Shown here: positions 29,327 to 39,413 of the stretch, one piece after another
How positions within the stretch are numbered: position 1 is the stretch's first letter
Layout: each line of letters starts with the position of its first letter
NCBI RefSeq assembly: GCF_003626575.1
Contig: NZ_RBDY01000005.1
Coordinates: forward strand, 124,001 to 188,000
Length of the DNA stretch: 64,000 nt
Source of the DNA: Streptomyces radicis
GTDB lineage: Bacteria; Actinomycetota; Actinomycetes; Streptomycetales; Streptomycetaceae
Direction: 5' to 3'
Program-made: the position numbers and the translations under genes
The notes under the pieces: model-generated
The model's database searches: none
What the model saw: only the letters and a program-made list of their open reading frames with translations
Told to the model about the DNA's origin: nothing

Positions 29327-29757
29327 GCTGTCCCTCCCGCCACCGTCGGCATCGGGCCCCGACGCGAGGTCCGCGCCGGGCTTCGGGTGGGGAATGTAGC
29401 AGTGGGCTGGCGGGGTGGGAAGAAGTTCTGCACAAATCGTTAAGACTTTTCCCTCACCGAGGACAAAGCCTCGTCCGGCCCGCCGTGACCTGCCCGAAGG
29501 TCCGGACCGGATCAACGGCCGCCGGGCGACCGGCCCGACGGCGCACACGGCGGCGCACGCGCGGCCCCGTGCGACCCTCGTGCGACCCCTGCGGGACGGC
29601 GCACAACCGGGGCCCGGGAAATCGTGTGGCGTGCCCGAACGGGGGCAGGAGCAACGTAAACTCACCGCGGGGAACAGAAGATCGAAGCGTGACCTCACCG
29701 TGTCCACGCGGCGACGAGTCCGCGCACCGCCAACGCTGCCATTCGGGAATATCGACT
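29327..29757. other. Intergenic stretch between ROK regulator and PAP2 gene
   Basis: Divergent control region of 431 bp. Around 29428-29453 lies the only AT-rich patch, AAGTTCTGCACAAATCG...ACTT, which could be the ROK promoter/operator on the minus strand. The remainder is GC-rich with no supported gene; long open frames here lack good starts or familiar sequence. Confidence 0.4.
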
Positions 29758-30660
29758 ATGCCAAGCGCACCTGTGCTGAAGCGTCCTCACCTCACAGGGA
29801 AGCGGGAGCGGCCCGCGGCCTCCCCAAGACCCGCGCTGATCCGCGAGCTTCCGCTGGTCATCGCGCTGTACATGGCCTACAAGTTCGGCAGACGCGCGGC
29901 CAACGGCCAGTTCGACGACGCCTATGAGAACGCCACGCGCGTATGGGATCTCGAACGCGCCCTGCGGCTGCCGAGCGAGGCGTGGGTGCAGGATCTGGCC
30001 ATGAACAGCGAGACATTGATCCGCGCGATCAATGTCTACTACGCGACCGTGCACTTTCCGGCCATGGTCGTCTTTCTCGTGTGGATGTACTGGCGCCGTC
30101 CCGGCCATTACCTGTGGGTCCGCTGGGTGCTCACCTGGCTCACCGGCGCCGCGCTCGTGCTGCACCTGCTGGTGCCGCTCGCGCCCCCGCGCCTGTTCGC
30201 GGGCGCGGGGATGGTGGACACCGGCGTGCTCTACGGGCCCGCGGTCTACGACAAGCCCGAGCCCGACTCGATGGCCAACCAGTTCGCGGCGATGCCCTCG
30301 CTGCACGTCGGCTGGGCCGTGTTCATCGCCGTGGCACTCGTCGTGTCGTGCCGCTCGCGGCTGCGCTGGCTGTGGCTGATCCACCCGGCCATCACCCTGG
30401 TCGCCGTGGTCGCCACCGCGCACCACTACTGGCTGGACGGCCTGGTGGCCTGCGCCATCCTCGCCGCCGTCCTCGCCGTGCTCAGGCCCCCGTTGAAGGC
30501 CCCGGCGCCCGATCGGGCGCCGGATCCGGAGGAGGAGCGGGCCGGGGACCCGGCCGGGGAGCGGGCAGCGGCGCCCGAGCCCACCGGTGGCTCGGCCCCC
30601 GCCACGGCCCCCGAGCCACTGACGCCGAGAGCGGCGCACCTGGCGCGCCGGAAGACATGA
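29758..30660 (+). CDS. PAP2-family membrane phosphatase (inositolphosphotransferase-like)
   Basis: 300 residues with about six membrane segments. The phosphatase signature is seen as MPSLHVGWAVF (C2) and HHYWLDGLVA (C3), with the KPEPDSMANQFA loop before. This pattern matches the PAP2_3 branch related to Aur1-type inositol-phosphate transferases, acting on lipid phosphates at the outer face of the membrane. The last 55 residues are Pro/Ala/Glu-rich and lie antiparallel over the tail of the lanthipeptide synthetase gene by 179 bp. ATG at 29758 is chosen because it precedes the conserved N-terminus; the ribosome site is weak. Confidence 0.85.
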   Translation: MPSAPVLKRPHLTGKRERPAASPRPALIRELPLVIALYMAYKFGRRAANGQFDDAYENATRVWDLERALRLPSEAWVQDLAMNSETLIRAINVYYATVHFPAMVVFLVWMYWRRPGHYLWVRWVLTWLTGAALVLHLLVPLAPPRLFAGAGMVDTGVLYGPAVYDKPEPDSMANQFAAMPSLHVGWAVFIAVALVVSCRSRLRWLWLIHPAITLVAVVATAHHYWLDGLVACAILAAVLAVLRPPLKAPAPDRAPDPEEERAGDPAGERAAAPEPTGGSAPATAPEPLTPRAAHLARRKT

Positions 30661-33199
30661 GCCCGCGCAGAAACGTCAGCACCCCCGCGTAGCCCATCCC
30701 GAACGACAGCGGCGCGTCCTGGCTCCCCGGGGCGATCAGCTCGGGCGCGTGGTCGGGCCCGAAGCTGCGCGCCACCAGGTGGCGCGCGGCGCGCTCGGCC
30801 GCCGCCCGGTACCGCTCGGCCCCGCCGAGGTGGGCGAGGTCGAGCAGCGCGCTGCCCACCCCGGCGACGCCGCAGCACTGCGACAGGTTCTCCATGCGGG
30901 GCACCCACGCGGCGCAGACGTCCCCGGCCAGCTCCGCGGCCCGGCCCAACTCCGGCTCGTCGAGCACCGCGTGGGCGTGCGCGAGGGCGCTGGCCGCCCC
31001 GGCCATGCCCTGGCACCACGACGCCGCCACGGGCACGGCCGAAGGGCCGGCGGCCAGCGCCGCCAGCTCCGCCGTCCGCCGGGCCAGCCGCCAGGAGCGC
31101 ACCGCCGCCGCCCACCCCACCTCCGGGTCGCCGGTGCGCGCGGCGAGACCGGTCAGGAAGTCGACGATCCCGGCCAGGCCGTGGGCGTGCCCGAACGTCG
31201 GGTCGAGGCCCGCGCCCGGCGCGAAGCCCGTCTCCCGGTCCACGCCGAGCAGCGGCTCGTCCCTGGCCATCAGCGCCTCCGCGGCCTCGCGGGCGGCGGC
31301 GAGGTGCGCGGGGTCGCCCGTGGCGTCGGCGAGCAGCAGCGCGCCGAGCCCGCGCCCCGCCGCGCCCCCGAACACGTCGTCGTGCGGCGCGCCGGGCGCG
31401 CCGGGCGCCGCCTCCCGCGCCTCGAACCCGGCGGCCTCGGCGCGCGCCAGGAACAGGGCGATGCCGGTCGTGCCCGCGAACAGGCCATCGGCGAGCGGCA
31501 CTCGGCGCGTGGCGGCCGAGGCGTGCGTGACCAGGGCGCGCAGCGCCTCGGGCACGCCGGGGCGCTCGGTGTGGTGGAGGAGCTCGAGGCCGAGGCCCGC
31601 GCTCCCGCTGTAGACGCTGCCGTCCACCGCGCCGACGTCGTGCGCCCCGCCGCCCTCGCCATACGTCCCGACGCCGGCGAGCAGCAGCTCGAGCACGCGC
31701 TCGGCCAGCACCGCGGCCGGGTCACGGGGCAGCGGCGGAACGGCGGGCAGCGGGCGCGGACCAGGCCCGTTCCGCCCGGTGGGCCAGCGCCCCGCGGCCA
31801 GGGTGGCGAGCGCCGCGGTGGCGCGTTCCTCGTCCGCGTCGAGCAACGCGCCCACCGCGCCGACCACATGGCCAGGCGCGGCGCCGTGCGGCGGGGCCAG
31901 CGTCTGGAGCGCGCGCTGCCGCGCCAGCTCGCGCGTGACGGGCGCGGCGACGGGCGTGAGCCCCGTGGCCGCGAAGGCCAGGGTCATGCCGAGCGCGAAG
32001 CAGTCGTCCCCCGGCGTCGGCGGCTCGCCGCGCAGCTGCGCGGGAGGCGAGAACCCCGGTGTGCCGCCCGGCAGATGGACGCCGTCGAGCGCGGCGAGGC
32101 CGAAGTCGACGAGGAACGCCCGGCGCCCGCCGAGCACCACGTTGCGCGGGGTGATGTCCCGCATGAGGACGCCCCTCCGGTGCAACGCGGCGACCGTGGC
32201 GGCCAGTTGGAAGGCGAGCCGGGTGAACGCCTCGGGCGGCGGCGTGCCTCGGGTGCGGACGTGGTCGAGCAGGTTGACGGCGCCGACGTCGGGCGTCACC
32301 AGGAACTCGTCGGGCCCGTGCGCGAAGTGGTCGAGGAAGTCGGGGACCCCGTCGAGCCCTTGGCACGCCGTGAGCGCCCGGCGCTCGTTGCGCAGCCGGG
32401 TGCGCGCGTCGCCCGCGCGCCCCTCCCCCACATGCGCGCGCGCCTGTTTGACGATGACGCGGCGGCCCGAGCGGGTGTCCCTGGCCCTGAACACGTTGCC
32501 GTGCGCGGCGCGGTAGATGCCCCTGAGCAGCCGGAACCGGCCCCCCAGCGTCTCCCCCGCCCCTTCGGCGCCGTCGGGTCCTTGGGCGTCATCGGGCTTG
32601 TCAGGCTTCGCGTCGCCCCCGAACGGGTCGGTCACCCACGGCGGTTGGCGGTACTCCAGCGTCGCCACCGCGTCGAACGTCTCCCCGTCGGGCCCCGGGA
32701 TCCTGATGCCGAGGTCGCCCCTCGGGCCCGCGGACCAGCGCGTGGCGAAGGGGCCGTAGCGGTAGTACACCGGCGCGTCGTCGGCAACCCGCCGGTCGCT
32801 GAGCACGCGCGGCCCCTCGTGGCCGCGCAGCAGCCCGGCCAGCGCGAGCCCGAGATCCCGCACCCGGCGCGGCTCCGGATACACGGTGACGGCCTTGCCG
32901 ACGGCCGCGGGCGACTCCCGGCCGCCGTTGATCCGGGTCAGCGCGGTGTCGGAGCGCGCCAGCTTGAAGTGGCAGCGCTCGGCGAGCAGCACGGGGAGCA
33001 GCGCCTCGGCCAGCGCGGGGAACGTCAGGGGTCGCGCCGAGACATGCAGCTTCCAGCCGTGTTCGCCCAGTGGGACGCCGTCGGGCGCGACGGTGAGCCA
33101 GGAGCCGCGGACGCGCAGGGTGTGCCCCGCCTCGCCGAGGCCCCCGGCCATGGCCCGCCGGACCAGCTCATCGGCGCTCCAGGTCAGCCCGGGGTGCAC
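30482..33199 (-). CDS. Class IV lanthipeptide synthetase (LanL-type)
   Basis: 905 residues in three parts. Residues 1-210 form the phospho-Ser/Thr lyase (GWKLHVSA, HFKLARSD, PVYYRYGPF). Residues about 225-480 are a Ser/Thr kinase (VIVKQARAHV, MRDITPRNVVL, FLVDFGLAALDG). The rest is a LanC-like cyclase. Predicted zinc ligands are Cys729 (SWCQGMAG), Cys775 and Cys776 (QCCGVAG), with the 46-47 spacing of NisC; retained ligands point to class IV rather than class III. The third ligand is cysteine where His is common. GTG start lies seven bases after the precursor gene stop. The C-terminal 40 residues are Pro/Arg-rich and overlap the PAP2 gene. Confidence 0.88.
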   Translation of the reverse strand: MHPGLTWSADELVRRAMAGGLGEAGHTLRVRGSWLTVAPDGVPLGEHGWKLHVSARPLTFPALAEALLPVLLAERCHFKLARSDTALTRINGGRESPAAVGKAVTVYPEPRRVRDLGLALAGLLRGHEGPRVLSDRRVADDAPVYYRYGPFATRWSAGPRGDLGIRIPGPDGETFDAVATLEYRQPPWVTDPFGGDAKPDKPDDAQGPDGAEGAGETLGGRFRLLRGIYRAAHGNVFRARDTRSGRRVIVKQARAHVGEGRAGDARTRLRNERRALTACQGLDGVPDFLDHFAHGPDEFLVTPDVGAVNLLDHVRTRGTPPPEAFTRLAFQLAATVAALHRRGVLMRDITPRNVVLGGRRAFLVDFGLAALDGVHLPGGTPGFSPPAQLRGEPPTPGDDCFALGMTLAFAATGLTPVAAPVTRELARQRALQTLAPPHGAAPGHVVGAVGALLDADEERATAALATLAAGRWPTGRNGPGPRPLPAVPPLPRDPAAVLAERVLELLLAGVGTYGEGGGAHDVGAVDGSVYSGSAGLGLELLHHTERPGVPEALRALVTHASAATRRVPLADGLFAGTTGIALFLARAEAAGFEAREAAPGAPGAPHDDVFGGAAGRGLGALLLADATGDPAHLAAAREAAEALMARDEPLLGVDRETGFAPGAGLDPTFGHAHGLAGIVDFLTGLAARTGDPEVGWAAAVRSWRLARRTAELAALAAGPSAVPVAASWCQGMAGAASALAHAHAVLDEPELGRAAELAGDVCAAWVPRMENLSQCCGVAGVGSALLDLAHLGGAERYRAAAERAARHLVARSFGPDHAPELIAPGSQDAPLSFGMGYAGVLTFLRGLMSSGAPGAPLSASVARGPWRGPSHRWARAPLPAPRPGPRPAPPPDPAPDRAPGPSTGA

Positions 33200-33206
33200 G
33201 CCGGGC

Positions 33207-33386
33207 TCAGCGGGCGTAACTGTTGCCGGTGGCCTGGCAGTTCCCGCCGGTGCCGGTGATGCAGACGCAGCTCACCGGGCACCGGTCGGCCGCGTGCGCG
33301 GCGCTCTCCACCAGGTCGAAGTCGACCCGCGGCTCGACGACACGGTCGCCGGCCCGGCGCGGAACGAGGTCTGACAAGGCTTGCAT
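33207..33386 (-). CDS. Lanthipeptide precursor peptide
   Basis: 59 residues from an ATG with GGGAGGG four bases upstream, ending seven bases before the synthetase. The leader is charged and carries VDFDLVESAAHAAD, resembling the amphipathic helix that class III/IV kinases bind. The C-terminal 24 residues begin CPVSCVC and hold four cysteines (36, 40, 42, 50) and five Ser/Thr (39, 44, 46, 53, 56). Ser39 can pair with Cys40/42 and Thr44/46 with Cys50, whereas Cys36 has no Ser/Thr before it in the core and Thr53/Ser56 no Cys after. A longer frame start exists 30 codons up but lacks a ribosome site. Leader cleavage site and transporter are not identifiable. Confidence 0.8.
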   Translation of the reverse strand: MQALSDLVPRRAGDRVVEPRVDFDLVESAAHAADRCPVSCVCITGTGGNCQATGNSYAR

Positions 33387-33452
33387 GGACCCTCCCGACG
33401 TCTCCCCCATATGCGGATATGGCCGTGCGGGCTTCGAAGGTAACACCGGGGA

Positions 33453-33496
33453 GCCGCGCTGCCCATGGCGCCTCATCAGGCCATGGGCGGCGCGGC
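33453..33496. terminator. Strong bidirectional-looking hairpin between rtcB and the lanthipeptide genes
   Basis: Arms 33453-33469 and 33480-33496 pair over 17 positions with a single G-U pair and a ten-base loop. It lies between the rtcB stop and the precursor start on the same strand, so it should end rtcB transcripts and isolate the lanthipeptide operon. No U-run. A possible promoter for the precursor (TTACCT, 16 bases, CATATC on the minus strand) lies just downstream. Confidence 0.7.
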
Positions 33497-33507
33497 GTTC
33501 ACCCCTC

Positions 33508-34701
33508 TCACCCCTTGACGCACACCACCTGGGTGAGCTTGGCGACCACCTCGACCAGGTCGCGCTGGCGCTCGATGACCTGCTCGATCGGCTTGTACGC
33601 GCCGGGGATCTCGTCCACGACGCCCGCGTCCTTGCGGCACTCCACGCCCCGGGTCTGCTCGGCCAGATCCCGCACGGTGAAGCGCTTCTTGGCGGCGTTC
33701 CTGCTCATCCTGCGGCCCGCGCCGTGGGACGCCGAGCGGAACGAGGCGGCGTTGCCGAGCCCCTTCACGATGTACGAGCCGGTGCCCATCGAGCCGGGGA
33801 TGATCCCCAACTCACCACTTCCCGCCCGGATCGCGCCCTTGCGGGTGACGAGGAGGTCCACACCGTCGTAACGCTCCTCCGCCACATAGTTGTGGTGGCA
33901 CGAGGTCACATCGCCGAAGGCCGGCCTGGCCTTCCTGAACTCCTTGCGCACCACGTCCTGGAGCAGCGCCATCATCAGCGCCCTGTTGCGCCGCGCGTAG
34001 TCCTGCGCCCAGAACAGGTCGTGCCGGTAGGCCGCCATCTGCGGGGTGTCGGCGACGAAGACCGCCAGGTCCCGGTCCACCAGGCCGTGGTTGTGCGGGA
34101 GGCGCTGGGCCTCGCCGATGTGGTGCTCGGCCAGCTCCTTGCCGATGTTCCGCGAGCCGGAGTGCAGCATGAGCCAGACCGCGCCCTCGGTGTCGGTGCA
34201 CACCTCGATGAAGTGGTTCCCGCCGCCGAGCGAGCCCAGCTGCCGACCGGCGCGCTCCCTGCGGTACTTGACGGCGTCGGCGACCCGGTCGAAGCCCGCC
34301 CAGAACGCGTCCCAGTCCGCCGTCGGCACCCCGTGCAGGCGCCGCGGGTCCACGCTCTCGCCGTGCATCGCGTGGCCGACGGGGATGGCCTCCTCGATGC
34401 GCGAGCGCAGCCGGGAGAGGTCGCCGGGCAGGTCGTCGGCGGTGAGCGACGTGCGCACCGCCGACATGCCGCAGCCGATGTCCACGCCGACGGCCGCGGG
34501 GCAGACCGCGCCCGCCATGGCGATCACGGAGCCGACGGTGGCGCCCTTCCCGTAGTGCACGTCGGGCATCACGGCCAGGCCGCGGATCCACGGCAGCGTC
34601 GCGACGTTCTCCAACTGCCGCATCGCGCCGTCCTCGACCGTCGCCGGGTCAGCCCACATGCGGATCGGCACACGCGCGCCGGGCAACTCGGTGTAACCCA
34701 T
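33508..34701 (-). CDS. rtcB: RNA-splicing ligase RtcB
   Basis: GTP/Mn-dependent ligase that joins 2',3'-cyclic phosphate and 5'-OH RNA ends. 397 residues from an ATG with GGGGGA ahead. Conserved motifs: MPDVHYGKG, VGVDIGCGM (Mn cysteine), GGGNHFIEV, LHSGSRNIG, CHHNYVAEE, GSMGTGSYIV, and SHGAGRRMSR with the guanylylated histidine. It stands alone without the archease or RtcA partners and without an RtcR activator next to it. Confidence 0.96.
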   Translation of the reverse strand: MGYTELPGARVPIRMWADPATVEDGAMRQLENVATLPWIRGLAVMPDVHYGKGATVGSVIAMAGAVCPAAVGVDIGCGMSAVRTSLTADDLPGDLSRLRSRIEEAIPVGHAMHGESVDPRRLHGVPTADWDAFWAGFDRVADAVKYRRERAGRQLGSLGGGNHFIEVCTDTEGAVWLMLHSGSRNIGKELAEHHIGEAQRLPHNHGLVDRDLAVFVADTPQMAAYRHDLFWAQDYARRNRALMMALLQDVVRKEFRKARPAFGDVTSCHHNYVAEERYDGVDLLVTRKGAIRAGSGELGIIPGSMGTGSYIVKGLGNAASFRSASHGAGRRMSRNAAKKRFTVRDLAEQTRGVECRKDAGVVDEIPGAYKPIEQVIERQRDLVEVVAKLTQVVCVKG

Positions 34702-34901
34702 GGTGAATCCCCCCGTGGAACGAATAAATGGAATCGCGGGCTCCGCCGCGTTCACCCCATTGTGTGATGGGGCCCCGGGGGCGCGGCAACCGCTTTTGTG
34801 GCGCGTGGGGTCGGAGGGGTCCCGAGCCGTTCTTGCCGTGGGGATTCCGCGCCCATATCGTTGATCCGCCGTACAACTCCCTTGATCGGGTCATAATCTG
34901 A

Positions 34902-36227
<1,326 letters not shown>

Positions 36228-36250
36228 GCGGCGCCAGGCCGGTCCCGCGC

Positions 36251-36283
36251 CGTCATATCGGCCAGGTGTTTGGCCGGATGACG
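36251..36283 (+). terminator. Hairpin after the Rpf gene
   Basis: CGTCATATCGGCCA, loop GGTGTT, TGGCCGGATGACG: about 13 base pairs with one bulged base, starting 24 bp after the stop codon. Plausible factor-independent terminator without a U-run. Confidence 0.5.
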
Positions 36284-36438
36284 CCCTCGGGGCCGTCCCC
36301 CAATCCGGGACAGAAGGACAGGTAACGCCGCCGCGGGCGGATGTTGATCCTCCGTTTCCTTCCCTGATCTGGCGCCGGGTCAGTAGTCTCGACCGCCTGG
36401 ACCAAATCGCGCATATGCTGGGGACATTGGAGACGTCG

Positions 36439-37251
36439 ATGGAACGACCCGCCTGGGCGCCGCACGGCATCGATCTGTCCGTGCCGAGTGTCTCGCGGAT
36501 GTACGACTACTACCTCGGTGGCTCGCACAACTTCGAAGCGGATCGCGTCGCGGCGCGCAAGGTCATCGAGGCGTTTCCCGGGCTGCCCAAGATCGTGCAG
36601 GCGAATCGTGCCTTCATGCGGCGCGCGGTGCGCCACGCGGTGGCCGAGGGCGTCACGCAGTTCCTCGACATCGGCTCGGGAATCCCCACGTTCGGCAATG
36701 TCCACGAGGTCGCCAGGGAGGCCAGCCCCGAGGCGCGTGTGGTCTACGTCGACAACGACCCGGTGGCCGTCGCCCACAGCAAGGCCGTGGTGGCGGGGGA
36801 CGACCGGGTGGGCGTCGTGGCGGGGGACTTCCGCGAGCCGGCCGCCATCCTGGCCAGCAGGCAGGTCGAGGACCTCATCGACCTGAACCGCCCGGTGGCC
36901 CTGCTGCTCGTCTCACTGCTGCACTTCATGGACGAGGACGACAAGCCGTACGAGCGGGTGGCGGAGTTCCGCGACGCGCTCGCGCCGGGCAGCGTCCTGG
37001 TCCTCTCCCACGCCTCCGTCGAGCGGGGCCCCGCGACGACCGCGCAGGGCGACGACGTCAGCGACATATACCGCAGGGGCGGCTCCACGTTCGTGATGCG
37101 CACGAGCGCGGAGATCGCGCGCTTCTTCGACGGCTTCGAGCTCGCGGAGCCCGGCGTGGTCACGCTGCCCGACTGGCGCCCCGAGGGGCCCGTCGACGTC
37201 GATGACCCCATCGTGTACAGCGGTTTCGCGGGAGTAGGGCGCACAGCGTGA
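36439..37251 (+). CDS. SAM-dependent methyltransferase, DUF574 family
   Basis: 270 residues. MERPAWAPHGIDLSVPSVSR leads into MYDYYLGGSHNFEADR, the family start; FLDIGSGIPTFGN is the SAM loop and VVYVDNDPVAV the acidic strand. The ATG at 36439 is chosen over 36415 because GGAG lies eight bases before it. The stop overlaps the GTG of the GGDEF-EAL gene by four bases, so the methyltransferase and the c-di-GMP enzyme are made together. Confidence 0.9.
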   Translation: MERPAWAPHGIDLSVPSVSRMYDYYLGGSHNFEADRVAARKVIEAFPGLPKIVQANRAFMRRAVRHAVAEGVTQFLDIGSGIPTFGNVHEVAREASPEARVVYVDNDPVAVAHSKAVVAGDDRVGVVAGDFREPAAILASRQVEDLIDLNRPVALLLVSLLHFMDEDDKPYERVAEFRDALAPGSVLVLSHASVERGPATTAQGDDVSDIYRRGGSTFVMRTSAEIARFFDGFELAEPGVVTLPDWRPEGPVDVDDPIVYSGFAGVGRTA

Positions 37252-39413
37252 GAGCCAAGTCTTCGGGTGCCGCGGACCGGCCCGACGCGCGCGGTGGCGG
37301 GGAGCCCCCCGACGGGGTGCGCCGCTTCGCGACGATCTGGTGCCGCGCGGTCTACCCCGCCACGGCGACATCCATGACGAAGGACGAGTTCGAGGGCCTG
37401 CTGCTGCGGCAGGCCAGGGTGCTGACCGACGCGCTGCGCGCCCCGCGGTTCGACCCCGCGCCGGGCCGGGCGGTCGGGGAGGCGCTGGTCGCGGCGCACT
37501 GCACGGCGCCCGACGCGCTGCCCGCCGTCCTCGGCGTGGTCGACTCGTATCTGCTGCTGTACTGCCTCGACCCGGCCGAGCTGTCGGCCGACGAGGCCCG
37601 CGCCCGCTGCGCCCGGCTCCAGCACGCCATCTCGGCGGGGTTCGCGCGGGCCCTCCAGGAGCGCACGCGCAGCGAGCAGGAGGCGGTCTCGCTGGCCGCG
37701 TTGACCGCGCAGCAGGAGATGGCGGACGCGCTGCACGTGAGCGAGACGCGCTTCCGCGCGGTCTTCAAGGACGCGGCGCTCGGCATCAGCATCGCGGACA
37801 TGGACGGCAGGGTCCTCGACGTCAACGACGCGCTCGCGCGCATGCTCGGCCGCTCCGAGCCGCACATCCGCAGCCGCAACATCCTGGAGTGGACACACCC
37901 CGAGGACACGCCCGAGGTGTGGCGGCTCCAGCGGGAGCTGATGCGCGGTGAGCGCGAGCACTACCACATGGAGAAGCCGTACAGCCGCACGGACGGCACG
38001 GTCCTGTGGACCAATCTCACGGTCTCGCTGCTGCGCGACGCCGAGGGCGAGCCGCGCTACATGCTGGCGATGATCGAGGACGTCTCGGAGCGCCGCCTGC
38101 TCAACCTGCGGCTGCGCTACCAGGCCACGCACGACGCGCTGACCGACCTGCCCAACCGCTCGCTGTTCTTCGAACGCCTCGAGCAGGCCCTCTCGTCCAA
38201 CTCGGCGCCCACCAGGGTCGGGCTGTGCTACCTGGACCTCGACGGCTTCAAGGCGGTCAACGACAGCCTCGGCCACGCCGTCGGCGACCAGCTGCTGATC
38301 GGGGTCGCGGAGCGGCTCGGCACGATCGCCTCGGGCCCTGGGCAGATGCTGGCCCGCATCGGCGGCGACGAGTTCGTGGCGCTCATGCTCGACCCGCCGA
38401 CGCCCGACGCGGTGACGGACCTGGCGGAGCGGGCCCTCGAGGCGCTGTCGACGCCGATCGAGGTGGGCGGCAGGGAGCTGCTGGTACGAGCGAGCATCGG
38501 CATCGTCGAGGGCCCGACCGCGCACCTGACGTCGGCCGAGGTGCTGCGCAGCGCGGACATCACGATGTACCGGGCGAAGGCCGAGGGCGGCAACCGTTAC
38601 GCGGTCGCCGACCCCGACTCCGACGCGCGGGCCATCTCGCGGCACCATCTGACGCACCATCTGCCCGCGGCGTTGAAGGGTGCTGAGTTCTTCATCGAGT
38701 ACCAGCCGCTGGTCAAGATGGAGGACGGCAGCCTGGAGGGCGCCGAGGCGCTGGTGCGCTGGAGCCACCCCAGGCACGGGGTGCTCGGGCCCGACCGTTT
38801 CATCCCGCTGGCCGAGCACACGGGCCTGATCGTGCCGCTGGGCCGCTGGGTGCTCCAGGAGGCCGTGCGGCAGGCGTGCCAGTGGCAGGTGCGCGGGATA
38901 GGGGGTCCGAGGCCCCTCAAGGTGAACGTCAACCTCTCGCCGCGTCAGCTGCACCACCCCGAGCTGGTGGAGGACACGGTCGCGGTGCTCGAGGAGGCGG
39001 GACTGCCGCCGAGCTCGCTGTGCCTCAAGGTCACCGAGACGGCGATGATCAGCGCCGACGAGAACGAGCTGCGGCCGCTGCGCGAGCTGGCCGACCTGGG
39101 CGTGGGCATCGCGCTCGACGACTTCGGCACCGGCTACTCCAACCTCGCGAACCTGCGCAGGCTGCCCGCGAGCACCCTCAAGCTGGACCGTTCCTTCACC
39201 CAGGGGCTCCAGCGCGACCCGGCCGATCCGATCGACCTCAAGATCGTGGAGGGCATCGTCTCGCTGGCCCACACGCTCCAGCTCTCGGTGACGGTCGAGG
39301 GCGTGGAGACCTCGGCCCAGGCCGAGCAGCTGCGCGACCTGGGGTGCGACTCGGCGCAGGGCTGGTTCTACGCGCGGCCAGGGCCGCCGGAGCGGCTGCC
39401 CGAGGCGGTCTGA
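37248..39413 (+). CDS. PAS-GGDEF-EAL cyclic-di-GMP signalling protein
   Basis: 721 residues, no membrane segments. The first 150 residues are an unassigned helical part, followed by a PAS/PAC sensor (ETRFRAVFKDAALGISIADMDG to YMLAMIEDVSERR), a GGDEF domain with intact IGGDEFVAL and no RxxD inhibitory site just before it, and an EAL domain with GAEALVRW and DDFGTGYSNL intact. Both making and breaking of c-di-GMP are possible. In Streptomyces, proteins of this layout tune development. It is coupled to the DUF574 methyltransferase; similar to the CdgF-type arrangement as far as I recall. Confidence 0.93.
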   Translation: MRAKSSGAADRPDARGGGEPPDGVRRFATIWCRAVYPATATSMTKDEFEGLLLRQARVLTDALRAPRFDPAPGRAVGEALVAAHCTAPDALPAVLGVVDSYLLLYCLDPAELSADEARARCARLQHAISAGFARALQERTRSEQEAVSLAALTAQQEMADALHVSETRFRAVFKDAALGISIADMDGRVLDVNDALARMLGRSEPHIRSRNILEWTHPEDTPEVWRLQRELMRGEREHYHMEKPYSRTDGTVLWTNLTVSLLRDAEGEPRYMLAMIEDVSERRLLNLRLRYQATHDALTDLPNRSLFFERLEQALSSNSAPTRVGLCYLDLDGFKAVNDSLGHAVGDQLLIGVAERLGTIASGPGQMLARIGGDEFVALMLDPPTPDAVTDLAERALEALSTPIEVGGRELLVRASIGIVEGPTAHLTSAEVLRSADITMYRAKAEGGNRYAVADPDSDARAISRHHLTHHLPAALKGAEFFIEYQPLVKMEDGSLEGAEALVRWSHPRHGVLGPDRFIPLAEHTGLIVPLGRWVLQEAVRQACQWQVRGIGGPRPLKVNVNLSPRQLHHPELVEDTVAVLEEAGLPPSSLCLKVTETAMISADENELRPLRELADLGVGIALDDFGTGYSNLANLRRLPASTLKLDRSFTQGLQRDPADPIDLKIVEGIVSLAHTLQLSVTVEGVETSAQAEQLRDLGCDSAQGWFYARPGPPERLPEAV

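Noticed and set aside
33207-33476. 89-residue version of the lanthipeptide precursor
   Set aside because: The upstream start has no ribosome site and runs into the likely promoter; the ATG at 33386 has GGGAGGG directly ahead.
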